A DNA stretch of 64,000 nucleotides from Acorus gramineus (lineage: Eukaryota > Streptophyta > Magnoliopsida > Acorales > Acoraceae). The notes beneath the pieces are model-generated. The model made no database searches and was not told the origin of the DNA. It saw only the letters and a list, made by a program, of their open reading frames with translations. Each line of letters starts with the position of its first letter. Position 1 is the first letter of the stretch. The stretch spans positions 1,922,001 through 1,986,000 of the forward strand of contig JAUJYN010000028.1 in assembly GCA_030737835.1 (NCBI GenBank), read 5' to 3'. Made by a program: the position numbers and the translations under genes. Below are positions 1-11,469 of this stretch, piece after piece.

Positions 1-1
1 C

Positions 2-1093
2 TGGTTCCGCCAGGAGTATGTCGACATTCTCGGGACTATGGAGGAGGAGATACCGGACGCCTATGTAAGAAAATTCCTTTCTCTTTTCTCTCCTCGCTTC
101 TTCTCTTTGTGTTCTAAATGATGCCTTCTTTTGTAGGTTGAGCTGAATGAGTTGGAGAAGAAGCTCGAGACCGCCAACGAGCACCTCCAAGCACGGGCCG
201 GGCAAGTAGAAGGGTTGCGGGTGTAGAGGCGACGCTTGCAGGACCAGGTTCGGGTCCTTGAGGCCCAGGTGGATGCTCTGTCGAGAGCAAGAGCTGATGG
301 CGCTTCTTCCTCCTCTGCTCCTCCTCTGTCCAGTGCCTCTGATCGAGAGCTCGAGTTGATGAATGAGCTAGGCATGGTCCGTAGCGAGCTTCTGGCCACC
401 CATATGGAGCTTGATCAGGAGAGGGAGAGGGTCGCGAGGGCCGAGGATGAGGTGGACCTTTTGCAGTCCGAGAGAGCTCTGAGAGGGGGAGATGGACTAG
501 CTGCGGTCCCGTATCGTGCTGAGGGAGGAGGGGTCTTCCATTCTAGGTCATGAGTGGGACTCCCTCCAGGATAGAGTGTCAGAGTTGGAGGTGTAGGCTG
601 GCGTGCCTGGCAGATTGATGGGAGACCTGGTTCGTTCTCTTCAGGCGGCCGGGGATAGGGATCGGGAGGCTCTTAGAGTCTCGGAGGCGAGGGCACGGGA
701 GATGGAAGAGAGGTTGAGGGTGGCCGAGGACCGATCCAGAAACATGGAGAGTCGTCTTCGCCAGAGGTTGGAGAGAAGAGATTGGGACATGCAGCAAGTC
801 CACCTATTGGAGGCCACCACGAGGGGGAAGCTGGTTGGCGGAGGGTCTATGATGGAGGTGAACCTCGACCTTCTCCCTCTCGAGTCTGATTATTTGGTCT
901 TTGCTTCCTTTTCCACGGGGGAAACCTTCAGTCGGGCATCTTGTCCTTCGGTGACACAGAGCCGTGGGAGATACGCGAGAGCTACTTCTTCGGTGAGGGA
1001 AACTCCTGCTGCCGCGGATGCTCCAGAAGTTCAATCTTCTCCTCAGCTACCACCTCCTCAGCCAGGCCAGGATGCTCCTCCTTCGACCTAGCC
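2..1093 (+). pseudogene. Remnant of a spliced coiled-coil protein gene (3' part)
   Basis: The segment enters from the left edge in an open frame and continues through a plant-like intron into a charged, heptad-rich stretch, seen at about 137-553 and again at 603-1091. Both stretches are rich in E, R, L and Q with repeated motifs such as LEKKLETANEHL and EARAREMEERL, which predict long coiled coils. The last 70 residues change to a proline-, serine- and glutamine-rich tail ending near 1091. I do not recognise a catalytic domain. Such coiled-coil C-termini occur in plant proteins linked to transposon-derived plant mobile domains, but the N-terminal part that would show this lies outside the window. 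The reading is broken in places, so it is scored as a pseudogene. It could be a host gene fragment or an extra frame of a mobile element. Confidence 0.5.
65..136 (+). other. Intron in the coiled-coil gene remnant
   Basis: A 72-base segment starts GTAAGA and ends TTTTGTAG after a long pyrimidine-rich run. The open frame before it ends on a codon boundary at 64 and the coiled-coil frame resumes at 137 (a phase 0 intron). The T-rich content is unlike the flanking coding sequence. Size and borders fit a typical short plant intron. Confidence 0.65.
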
Positions 1094-3321
1094 TCCCGCG
1101 AATGATGATACATCGAGGTAATGCTTATCTTGGTTTTGGGCAAAAGAATTGTGTGTATGACAATGAATTCATGCTTTTCTTCTTTTCTTTTGGCTCAAGT
1201 GATTTGTTAGTTGATGCATGGCCCAAGATACATTCGGAGTTGGAGCTCTTAGTGGACCCATCTTTTGTTTTCTTTATAAAAGCTCTCTTTTATGTCTAGT
1301 TTTATGTTTTAGGGACAATCTTATACATTTTCATGCATGGTCTATGAATTTAAACACAGGTGTTTAGTTTTGAGAAAGGTTTATGTGTTTTAAGGTTTTG
1401 ATGCATGAGTTGATGTATGGATGGGTGTATGGTTTTGAAATACAGTCGTTTTTGAATCGTATTTATACAGGTTTTGTAAATATGGAATGTTTATGTACAG
1501 GTTTTTCGGAAAGAAATGCTCTTAATAGGTATTGGAGATTTGAAGAGTTGATTAAAACTGGACTGACAGTGCAGGTTGAGCAGCAGGTGAGGGGCGGCTA
1601 GTTGTGTTTAGCCACCCAGTGAGGGGCGGCTAGTTGTCTTTAGCCGTCCTAGAACTTGTAGATATACATGTTGGGCGACGGCTATTTGGTTCGAGCCGTC
1701 TGGTGGCAGGCGGCTAGTGGGGTTTAGCCGCCCCTGGCCTGGGACAATTTTTCTGATTCCACTGTCTTGCTATCATTGCTAGGAGTCTTGTGGGTAATTG
1801 TTCAACCTTCAAAACCTGTAAAAACATTCTTTCCATGAACCAAGTGTTAAATATGTCTGGATTGTGCCCCTGCACTGACTTTCGAGTTCTTCTTATTCGA
1901 ATTGTCAAGGGCTACAACCCATCTAAGGTAAGTAAAGCAAAGAAATAGATGCGAGAAGCAGTGTCTGGTATACCAAGGAAGGAGCCTAGATGACTCTGAG
2001 AATGAGGATAGTGTGAGAATGGAAAAGTTTTAGGTGTGTATGAGAGTGGAGCAGTTTTCCTTCTCAAATGTGTGTGGAAGGGTATGAAATGAAAGTAATA
2101 GGGGCAATTTTCTTTTCGCATGGGAGTTAAATGCGGTATTTGAGAAAATTGAATGCCTAAATGTTTGGAAAAGGAAAAACAACCTTATTCATAAGTGTAA
2201 AAGACACAGGGGAGTATTTTAGTTCTTCAAAGGACTTTCCATGTAAGAGGGCAGTGTTTCCAACTTTCTAAAGTAAAAGATGCCATCAAGTCCCTGAAGA
2301 GGGGTCCTTGTGGTCACCCATGTCCATACCAGGATTGTATTTGAGAGGTGTTGGCTTCATGTGTCAATTCCACATGATCATGGTTCTCAAATGCTTGATC
2401 ATATTATTCTAAACATGCTGAGAAACCCATAAACGCACCAAGATTTAAGTCAATTAAGCTTCCTTTAGATAGGCAAGTGTTTTAAGTGAACTCATGTGAG
2501 TGTGTGCTGTTGTAAACATAGAAAAGGTCTATCTTTGGTTGAGATCTTGCCTTTCCAAGTAGACATAGTTCAATTCCAACTCCATAGCAAGAAATAAAAG
2601 GGTGGGGGGTGAATGGGGTAAGAGTAATATCTTCCTTTGGGGCAATATTTTAGAATTGTCCCAGTCTGGCATATGTCTTTACTTCCTAGGTCCCTCTGGC
2701 TTTCTTCTTTTTACCACTTCTTTATTTGGGTGGAGAGTACAGCCCGCCGGGCGTGTACCTGTATTTCGAGTGGAGAGTACAATCCGTTTGCTTGGATGTG
2801 TACTAGTATAGCCTTTTGTTCAGCATATACTGTGCGTAAAGGCGTTCATGCCTGCTAAAGTAGAGAGTTTAACCCATTGTCTGGGTGTTGTTTTGATCTT
2901 TGGCCTCTCATTGCCTTTCTTTTGTTTTTTTTGAGGGGGGGGGGGGCTTTTTTTTTCACCCCTGTTCTTTTCTGCTTCCCCTCTAGAAGTGTTTATATAG
3001 TGCCAGAGCCAGTTTTGGGACATATGCCAGGTCCAGGGTAATTCCTCATTTTGTCTTTGGGTTGATACGAGTGGGGGCGAAAATAAGGGGAGATGCTTTG
3101 GGTTTATAAAATTGTCCTAGTCTACAGGGTAGGCAATTTCTCCTTTTATCAGATAAACCAGTTCCTAAGTCATACTGGTGTGATGGAGGTAGTATGAGTG
3201 GTGAATATATGAGTTCAAATAAAATACAAGTTATCTTTGAGAGTCTTACAATTCTATCATCAGGTTTAAACACTAGAAATCACAGGAAGGAAGAATAATA
3301 TTTCTCAAGTATCGAGAGTTT
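1094..3321. other. No gene seen; likely 3' flank or LTR of the Tat element
   Basis: No long or conserved reading frame is visible. The stretch holds AT-rich low-complexity sequence, hairpin repeats at 1592-1732, a loosely repeated GGAGAGTACA motif near 2730-2790, and a poly-G then poly-T run near 2934-2957. Because the same hairpin repeat returns at 8773-8829 on the other side of the Tat element, part of this stretch is probably that element's 3' LTR. I could not define its ends. Confidence 0.4.
1592..1732. repeat. Cluster of four short hairpin repeats (left)
   Basis: Four copies of a 24-26 base inverted repeat lie at 1592-1617, 1624-1649, 1677-1700 and 1709-1732. Each has arms close to GGCGGCTA and TAGCCGCC around an 8-10 base loop. 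Arms vary slightly but pairing is largely kept, which suggests that structure matters or that the units are recent duplicates. Confidence 0.75.
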
Positions 3322-4725
3322 CTATGCATGGAATTTCTTTAGATAAAGTGCATTCCACGAACCTGAGACTTCAACTCCTTCGGTGTCCACCAAGCGGTAG
3401 GCATTCCCGGAATAGGCATGGGTGATCACATAGGGTCCCTCCCATGTGGGTTGCAGCTTGCCTTTGGGGTGGGGCTGCCTTTTGTTGGTGGCCTCTGCTT
3501 GCCCATTTCCCTGGGGGTAATATGGTGTGGAGTGATGAAGCTCTATGTGGTGTTTATCACACAGATCCTGGAATTCTTGGGAAATGAATTGGTGGCCATT
3601 ATCAGTTATGATCATTATGGGGGTGCCGAACCGTGCAAGGATATGGGTACAAACGAAATGGGCCAGGGTGGGGCTTTTGATCAGTACATAGGACTCGGCT
3701 TTGACCCATTTGGTAAAGTATTTTGTGGCAGTGAGGATGAAAGCTTTCTGGGTGGTATTTTCTACTGTGTCTCGGAATGGTCCTACTTTATCTAATGCCC
3801 ACATAGAAAATGGCCATGGTGAAGTCATGGGATGCAAGGAAAATGCTGGTGCATGTATTTTGTTAGCATGAGTCTGACATTGGACATAGTGTAGAACATA
3901 TTTATTGCAATCCCCTTCGAGTGTGGGCCAGTAATAGCCCATTCTTAGTACCTTTTTTGCTAGCATTTGAGCGTTGACATGACCTCCGTAGACTTTTGAG
4001 TGAGCTTCTTCCACGACGGTGTATGCTTCCTCATCGTCTAGGCACCCATGTAACTCCCCGTAAAAGGATGCTCGAAAGAGTATTCCCCCTCGGAGGCAGT
4101 ATTTGATTGCTATCCTTTTAACTATCTTCTGATTGCTATCAGTAGCGTATTCTAGAAATGAACCGTCTTCGAGGTAGTTTTTGATATCAAAGTACCATGG
4201 ATTTCCATCATCCATATCCTCTAGATCAAGGGCTAGGATTTTTGTGGTACTAGTGATTCTTTCTGTCTGGCTTTGTTGATTTAGAAGGTTTTGAGTTTTA
4301 CAATCTCGAAGTTCGGTGGCAGGTGTTTCTAGCCTTTGGATAGTGACCGTTTCAGATTTCTTGGATATGGGGAAGGAAAGTGATGAAGCTAATGAGGCTA
4401 GACAGTCTGCAAGAATATTGCCTGTTCTAGGTATAAAGATGTGGGTGACCTTACAAAACTGTTTCAATAGGATTATAGATAGCTCCCTATATGGTTTTAA
4501 TTTTGGGTCCCTAGTCTGACACTTTTTCAAGGTCTGGCGAATTACTAAAAGTGAGTCTCCAATAATGTCTAGCTCTTTGACCCCCAGAGCTAGAGCTGTT
4601 TTCAAACCAGCTATCAGAGCTAGATGTCGCAAGTTATTTAGAAGATGAGAGTAAGCACTAAAGGGGTGCCATGCTGGGGTGAACTCATCTTTGTCAAATA
4701 AGGACCCTAAGGTTTTAGTTTCCAT
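3322..4725 (-). pseudogene. RNase H and integrase remnant of the Tat-lineage element
   Basis: A 467-residue frame begins with an archaeal-type RNase H region (about residues 35-115: ALALGVKELDIIGDS, then ADCLASLASS). It continues into the integrase zinc-binding region (about 235-285: GGHVNAQMLAKK, then CQTHANKIH) and the integrase core (about 300-425: MWALDKVGPF, TDNGHQF, NGQAEA). The tail (YVITHAYSGNAYRLVDTEG) fits the end of the integrase C-terminal domain. In intact relatives, integrase inserts the cDNA into the host chromosome. Domain order and the extra RNase H support Tat rather than Tekay. Confidence 0.8.
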
Positions 4726-4823
4726 TTTTGTTTTGTTGTTGTTGTTTTTTTTTTTTTTAAAGGAAAAGACAACTAATATTTACAACTTACTGGGTTAATT
4801 TAGGTGCTTCAACCGACCTACCT

Positions 4824-5945
4824 TCAACAACTGACGCTCCTTTGTTTCGATGCTTGCGTACTACAAGGGAAGAGCGCTTGGTCAGCTGGAGTTTCACTGA
4901 CTGGTGGTGTGTCTAAGAGTTTATCGGGGTGTGGAAATAACCAGTTAAGGGAGCCCGAGAGATAGTCCGGCTCTCTTTCCTGGATAGAGGTTAAGGGACG
5001 AGGATACGTGGCTTCTTCAACCAGCTCTGCGGTTGTTCCCTTTATGAAGTGTTCATATAGTCCCCAATTACATTTCCTTTTTAAATCAGTATGTTGGTTA
5101 GATGAGCCAAGGCCCTTCTTATCTAGCCAGGCTGGGAGTTTGATGGGTTCTAGGATCCCACCTTTTAGCCCTAATGTTTTTCCCGGGATGTGACCCATGG
5201 CTTTCATCATGTGCCAACCTGGGTTTTTAGGCTTAGGATGATTTGCCTTTACAACACTGGTGAGGGTGTCTTGAGGGTTTAGCCAATTGGCTGGGAAGTC
5301 TAGGATGTGGATGGTGGTTTCTTTTGACCTTGGGTTGATGGTTTTGATAGTGATAGTCTCATTATTAGTGAACTCTGATTTGGGTTCCTTGATTGCGTCT
5401 CCCCGTATTTTGATTATTTGATTTCCCAAGGGGAATTTCAAACACTGGTGCAGGGGAGAAGAGACCCCTTTAATTGAGGCTAACCATTTACGTCCTAGGA
5501 TCATGTTATAGTCAGAGTCCATTTCTAAAACATATGCTTCGACAATTGTTTCTAAGGACCCTATTTTTAATGGGAAGTCTTTAAAACCAAGAACTAGGCA
5601 AGCCGTCTTGTCATAGGTGAATATCCGAGTATCTGTTTCCAGGAGCGTGGTGATATGTCCGCCAATGTGTTCAAAGGTGCATAGTGACATGAGGTTTACT
5701 CCTGCACCGATATCGACCAGTACTTTATCTATGGGATGCCCGTTGATATCAACTGTGATGCATAGGGTTGAGGTGTTGATAACTTTATCGCAGACTTCTT
5801 CTTTGGGCCTAAATGTTATCATAGGCCCCAGTCCTGCAGAAGCCAAGGCTACTAGCATGTTTAAGGTGGAGATTTGAGGGTCAACTTGGACTCTTTCTAA
5901 AAACATCCTTAGGGCTTGTTGGTGGTGTTCCGAGGTTTCGATCAA
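4824..5945 (-). pseudogene. Aspartic protease remnant with a G-patch-like segment
   Basis: A 373-residue frame holds a retropepsin-like region around residues 45-110, with a hydrophobic strand leading to LVDIGAGVNLMSL and then a second strand region ending ILGRKWL. A glycine-rich segment (GHIPGKTLGLKGG, about residues 245-275) resembles the G-patch found after the protease in several plant Tat and Athila elements. G-patches bind nucleic acid or helicase partners. The piece sits between gag and RNase H/integrase. Confidence 0.7.
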
Positions 5946-6991
5946 CTCCAGAATAGAGATTTTTGCGGGGATTTTTCAGAGCTCGTCGAGGATGTCAATC
6001 CTATCCCCGACACTTGCTTCCTCGGTTTCTGTTTCGGGTATGGGATGCCTATAGGTGGGGACAGCATTAAAGATTCTTCCGGCCCTAGTTGTATGATGGT
6101 TTAGGGTATCAACCGTGGTCCGGGGAAATTGGTTTTTTAATAGGCTTAGGTTTTTGTTAACTGGCAGGATGGGGCTAAGCCTAGGGGATGGTCTTATATG
6201 AGAGGGGAGGGACTTTATGGGGCTTGGGAGGATGGGGGAAGGTGCTGGAAGAATTAGGCCACCCAGAATGATCCTGGGCAGTTCTTCACGGTTTGTGGCC
6301 CCTATGGTGTAGACGCTTTCGAAACTCAGGCTTTCTGGTTCCTCTATGAAGGCCTGCATGGTTGGTTTTGGGTCTTGTGTTTCGGCATTTATTACAGGTT
6401 TGGGACGTGTTAGGGCTTGGTTTTGTTTGGGTAAAGAATTCAAGTGGGTCCCTAGTGGTTCTGTAGTTGGGCAATTTTTGAGTCCCTTGATGGTGGCCTA
6501 ATCCAGGCTTCTTTCTTCATCGAGGTTATAAACAATGTCTCTGAATAAAAATCACTGTTCAATGGTGTGACCATGATGTTGATGGTATGGGCAGTAACGA
6601 GTAGTATCGGCACCAAGAGGCGAAAGTCCGGCAATGGGCAAAGAAATACTATTAGTCTTTACCAAGGCCTTGAAGATGTTTGCTAGGGTTACCGGAAGCG
6701 GTGGATAACAGTCCCTTCTACTTAACCATCTTGGGCCATAGGATGTTGGAGGGGAGACTTCGTTGTGGGAGCTTTGTGGCGGTCGTCTAAAGGTTAGGTT
6801 TTGCGCTCTTGGGGGAGCGGAATAAGTAGGAGGGTCCTAGTTTGGCCTTGGCTTTGAATTATGGGGCTCTGGACTGGAGGACTGCGGGCTATTGGGTTTT
6901 GTTTTATCGGCACGGGGGCGGGTAGTGATCGAGGAATGAAGTTTTGATTGGCTTGCTGAGGCGGCACATATCCGGATGGACCGGGCGTGTA

Positions 6992-8107
6992 CTATCTCGG
7001 AGCTGGTCCTTGATCAGGAACTCGCGCTCCGTTCGGGTAGAGTGCCAAAATTTGTGTGATCCCCTCTACCGTGGGGGTGTGCGCCTTTCTCGGCGGTTGT
7101 CCAACCCTATGGCTGATAGGTGGGGACTGGGTTTGGACTGCTGGGGCTGCACAACAGGAAATCCTATTGTGGCAGTCAATGAGAAGCTGGTACATGGTGC
7201 AGTCCCCGTACGAAAGACTCGTACGGAGCTCTGGACTCAGGCTTTGCAACATCATGTCAATTTCTTGACATTCCGTTAATTGCAGGCCAGTTCGGTGGAT
7301 GAGGGTGCGCCACCTGGACACGTACTGCTCAAATTCCTCCCTAGGCCTCATTCTTTCTACGGTCAGGTCTGAAATAGAGGGGGTCCTAATCCTCTGATAA
7401 CCATAGCGGCCTAAAAACTTCTCGCTTACAGCCGAGAAGTTCAACAGATGATCTATAGGGAGGGTGGAGAACCATTGCAGTGCTTCTCCTTCCAATGATT
7501 TTTGGAAAAGGAATACTAGCAGGGGTTGGTTATCGAGAAACAATCGGGCGTTTATATAAAAGGCAGTCAAATGAATGTCTGGGTCTCCACGACCGTTGTA
7601 CAGGCAAAATTTTGGGATTTTAAATCCCTCAGGTAGGTGGACTGATGGGATCTGTCTGAGGTTTTGCAGACACATGTGTTTTGGGGTAGAAGGACCAGTC
7701 TAAGAGAGGATTCTCCGAATGGTTTCATCCAACGTTTCTCCCCTGGGAGGGCTCGGGGCAGAAGCGTTTAGGAATATTGGATTCGCGGGGGAAGGTGGGG
7801 CAAAGGAAAAGAGGCTTGGATCTGAATTTACCGAGAAGCCGGTTGTTGGTAGTGTATTAAGGGTGGGGCAAGCCTTGGGGGTCTTAATAGGAGTTTCCTG
7901 CTTCAAGGTCTTGGCCTGGTGATTGTCGGTGAGGTCATTGAGCATGTCCTCGATCGATTGGTATCCTAGGGTAGCCATCCTCTCCTCTAGGTGGTTGAGA
8001 AATTGGGCGGTTTGGTCTCCCTGGCATTCCTTCTCCTCTACTATTTTCTCCTGGGTGTAGGCCTCCATGGTGTGAATATGGAAAAGCCTAGGTGTGAATG
8101 AATGCAA
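6992..8107 (-). pseudogene. gag remnant of the Tat-lineage element
   Basis: The stretch 7675-6992 encodes a 227-residue piece matching the plant retrotransposon gag fold. It shows a conserved opening (LPEGFKIPKFCLYNGRGDP), a GEALQWF motif at the usual spacing, and a helical region with EEFEQYVSRWR. The preceding 8107-7700 piece gives a polar N-terminal region with acidic stretches. In intact relatives this protein forms the particle shell. The order and spacing to the protease downstream are as expected for gypsy elements. Confidence 0.75.
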
Positions 8108-8110
8108 ATT

Positions 8111-8239
8111 TAAAGCAGTAAATAAAGCAGTAAAGGGGTGCGCAGGTGTGTGCGGCTTAAAGCAGTAAAGGGGTGCGAGTTGTGTGTGGCTTAAAGCAGT
8201 AAAGGGTGCACAGCTGTGTGTGGCTTAAAGCAATAATGG
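8111..8239. repeat. Tandem repeat, 34-35 base period
   Basis: Three units lie at 8123-8157, 8158-8191 and 8192-8225, with partial units on each side. Each begins TAAAGCAGTAAAGGGGTG and ends TGTGTGTGGCT or nearly so. The array lies just upstream (minus-strand sense) of the Tat element gag, so it belongs to that element's untranslated leader. Confidence 0.85.
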
Positions 8240-8772
8240 ATGTTGTAATGCAAAGTAGAGAAGGATCAGACTTGAGGGGTGGAAAAAATCCTAGTTTTCC
8301 TAGAGGGGTGATGGCATTCTAGTCAGGTTATTGGAAGGAAGCAGAAGAGGATTACCTTTTGTTGTCTTTCGGTATCGAATTTTGGGAAAAGGAAAGAAAG
8401 GGGCCCTCTCTTCCTTCCTCCTGGTCCTCCGATGGTTGTACGTGTGTGGAGGTTCTTTGGAGGCTCGGATCCGAAGAGTTGCGCCTTGGCAAACTTGGTC
8501 GGATTGTCTCTCGGAAGGGGTGATGGGTTTGTTGTTCATTCCTGGCTGAGGCGGCCGATGGGTTCTCAGGAGGATTCAGGGTTTGTTGTGATCGCCACCT
8601 GCTTTTCTCAAAAAGCAGAAAAAAGGGGTGGATTTGATCGCCTTCGTGGGGAGTTTGTGGGGTCACCGCTCTGAGACACAGATTTTCCGTACACAGAGGT
8701 GAAGACTGGGATCCTTTTTCGCTTTGGGAAACTGACTAGAGGAGAATTGGGATGTGAGGTGGACTAGGGAAG
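8240..8772. other. No gene seen; probable leader or LTR of the Tat element
   Basis: No conserved frame is seen on either strand. The segment lies between the Tat gag leader and the right-hand hairpin repeats. I could not find a convincing primer-binding site in it. Confidence 0.4.
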
Positions 8773-8829
8773 GGCCGGCTAGTTGGATTTAGCCGCCTGG
8801 TTGGGGGCGGCTAGTTCTGGGTAGTCGCC
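8773..8829. repeat. Two hairpin repeats (right cluster)
   Basis: Copies at 8773-8797 and 8806-8829 have the same GGCGGCTA / TAGCCGCC arm pattern as the left cluster at 1592-1732, in the same orientation. Direct repeats at both sides of an LTR element are what a pair of LTRs would give. Confidence 0.7.
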
Positions 8830-8876
8830 TAGTGTCTGGTTCAATTTGGGCAGAACCTGGGTAGGGTTTGGGAGTG

Positions 8877-9870
8877 TTTCCGTGTTGAAGCGGCCCAGGT
8901 TGTAGCTGTCTTGAGAGAGGGCCCCACCTGTAGGTACTATCGATGCATGCGGCAAGATGTGTTGATCATGGAACATACCAGGTAGAGGCTACCCGGGAGA
9001 GGGCTAACGAATGATATTGCGAGCGTGGAATCGTTCTCCTCTTCGTCAAATCTATGTCGATGTTGCCCAGCGTTGTAGCTGTCCTGAAAAAGGGCCCCCA
9101 CTTGTAGGTACTATAGATGCATGCGGCAAGATGTACTGATCATGGGGGTATACCAGGTAGAGGCTACTCAGGAGAGGGTTACTGGATGATGAAGGGTGTA
9201 GAGCAAGCAGTTTTATCCCAAAAGTCTCTAGGATCACCCCTACGGGGGTGAGGGTGAGGGTAAGTTGAGTCATGTCGTCACGTAACTCTTATACCCGTCG
9301 AGTATACTCTGGGTATGATACTCCTAACGCGTGAGGTATCGAAGTATATCTCTACCTTGTAGAGGATGGACTGTTTGTATATTGTTATCCAGTAACATCA
9401 TGTGTTATTGTTAACAGTTGTTCCTCCCTGAGTGTCCCAAGAACCTCCCTCCGGGAGTGAGGGCGAGGGTGAGGTTGGTCACGCCGCCATGTGACTTTGT
9501 TATCCATTGGGTTTCCACCCATGTTTTCCTTGAAAGGAAATTGCCTTAGTATTGAATTGTTGTTATGGTGCTTGGCTTCTTGCCACTCACTGAGCTTGTA
9601 GCTCACCACTCGCGTACTGTTTCTTCTATAGGAGCGGTGTTGGGCGTGGAGCTGGAGCTTCCCTGTGGCGTGGTCTTGCGTGCGTGGGAGCGTCCCGTCT
9701 GGCGAATGGCGAGTGCGAGGCTGTCAGCTGTCCTAGAGTCTTGTATTTGTAATAGTGCGTGTTGCACTGGTTGTATTTTATTTGGACTAGACTTGGCTCT
9801 CACGGAACAGTGATTGTGTATTCGAGTCTGTAATAATGTTTTTGATTTATAGACATTGTTGATATTTTAT
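8877..9870 (+). mobile_element. Partial LTR, Tekay-like nest family, plus strand
   Basis: The segment matches the second half of the long LTRs found in elements B and D. It has two degenerate copies of the module with GTAGGTACTAT and a GAGAGGGC motif (about 8879-9050 and 9070-9200), G-rich TGAGGGTGAGGGT tracts near 9250, and the conserved AGTGGCAAG-proximal acceptor-like block near 9600-9630. It ends in the terminal region with GTCTGTAATAATG. Its true 3' end is replaced by the next LTR piece at 9871. Both its ends are incomplete. Confidence 0.7.
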
Positions 9871-11469
9871 TTATATATGTGTCACTTTTTAGCCTATTGG
9901 TCACATTTGGGTCATTTCTGGCCATTTTCCAATTTTTCTTTTTTTTATCAGAGCTGCTAAAATTTTGGACTTTTAGCTATCTGCGTGAGTTCAAGTACTC
10001 CGATTGAAAATCTAACTGCATATTATGGGTCCTGGTACCATTTAGTACTACCCATAAAAATTTCATCAAATTCCGGTAACATTTTTAAATGTGCAGTTCC
10101 GAACCGTATTCGGGTTTCGATCGTTCCTGGTTTGTTTGATGAAATAGTAATTAGATATTTTGGTGGTTATGATGACCCTAGGTAACCTCACCCCCCTCTT
10201 GCTTAATGGTTAAGGAACCATTGGTTGTTTTGAGTGTTAGAAGGTGATGTTAGGCTTAAAATTACCTCCCCCTTTTTCTCTTCTCATCACCCCCCCCCCC
10301 CCCCCCTTTAGGCGTGCATTTCATTCTTCCTTTCTTTGTGTTGGTTTTTTTTTGGTTAAGTGTGTATGAAGTGGAGGAGAAGGAGCTCAAGAAGGGAGTG
10401 TCTTTGAAGGTAAATATGTGTGTTGTTGTTGTGGTTGTTGATTCCCTTCTCTTAGGCTCCCACTCATGCTCCCTTTGCCCTTGATTTTCAGCCAAGTAGG
10501 GTTTGAGGAGTGGCTGAGGAGGTAGTGGTGTTGGTGGTGGCGGTTGCGGTGGTTTTGGTGCGCCAAGGACACTCGAATACCTCCCCTTTTCTTTCCCCTC
10601 CTTTGGTAAGCTCTCCTCCTCCCTTATCTTTGTTTTAATGGTTGTTAGGGCTGTTAGGGTGGTCATGCATGCTATGTATGTGGGTTAGGGTGTGTGTGAG
10701 GGCAGTGGAGAGGATGGGAGAGGTCTGGGCGCTTGCGCCGGGCTATCCACCCGCATTCGTGCCCAGACGCACGCATAGAGGGGTGCTGGCGCACGCAGTC
10801 GAGCTCGCTAACAGGGTTGCACGCGTACGCGCAGGCGCGTGAGTGTGCGCGCGAGGCGTTGGTGCGGGCGTGCAGTGCGCGCAAGTGCGAGCAGGCGGGA
10901 GTTAGAGTGAGGGTGAGGTTGGTCACGCCACCGCGTGACCTTGTTATCCATTGGGTTTCCACCCATATTGTTTTCCTTGAAAGGAAATTGGCTGAACATT
11001 GAACTGTTGTAATGGTGATCGGTTTTCAGCCACTCACTGAGCTTGTAGCTCACCCCTCGCATACTATTTCTTTTTAAGGGCAGTGTTGGGCGTGGAGCTG
11101 GAGCTTCCCTGCGGCGTGACCTTATTTGCGTGGAGCGTTCTGTCTGACGGGTGGCGAGTGCGAGGCTGTCAGCAGTCCTATAGTCATTTTATGTATTGTA
11201 AATCGTGCATGTGGCACAGGTTGTATTTTATTTGGACTAGACTTGGCTGTCACATGACAATGATTGTGTATTCGAGTCTGTAATAATGTTTTTTGTTTAT
11301 AGACATTGTTGATATCTTATGCCTCCGCATTTTTCTGTTGATCTATCAGTTATCATTGTTTTTCCAGCTTTGTGTGTTATTTATTGGAGTCATTGTTGAC
11401 CTCTTGTAATTGATAGCTGATACTTTATATATTGCCACGTCTCAGGGACGGCCATCCTTGGGCGTGACA
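9871..11469 (+). mobile_element. LTR K, plus strand, about 1.6 kb
   Basis: It starts within a base or two of a normal LTR beginning (TATATATGTGTCAC) and ends with the family terminus GGGCGTGACA at 11469. Inside are the U3-like segment shared by the whole nest (9955-10150), donor- and acceptor-like block borders (10491 and 10606), a short CpG-rich block (10720-10910) and the GTCTGTAATAATG end region. It is followed not by a primer-binding site but by the minus-strand interior of B, so it is a lone LTR or the 3' LTR of a lost element. No target duplication was found, so the junction has been rearranged. Confidence 0.65.

Larger units (their letters stand above)
3322..8107 (-). mobile_element. 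Broken Ty3/gypsy element, Tat lineage
   Basis: Reading right to left on the minus strand, the parts come in gypsy order: gag (8107-6992), a gag tail with a Cys/His CPYH-type motif near 6600-6530, a linker (6443-5976), protease with a G-patch-like segment (5945-4824), then RNase H and integrase (4725-3322). RNase H directly before integrase, and the integrase motifs SPWPFSMWALD and TDNGHQF, are typical of the Tat (Retand/Ogre-like) lineage. I did not recognise a reverse transcriptase block. The element is a fossil with several breaks. LTRs could not be delimited, but the hairpin repeats on both flanks probably belong to them, so the full element may reach about 1.5-8.9 kb. It is not related to the Tekay-like nest to its right. 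Confidence 0.8.

Noticed and set aside
1383-1601. Small open frame with a hydrophobic start
   Set aside because: Short, no recognisable domain, AT-rich, and no sign of coding bias. It lies in probable LTR or flanking sequence.
3418-3795. Plus-strand frame of 125 residues
   Set aside because: It is the reverse-strand shadow of the conserved integrase on the minus strand.
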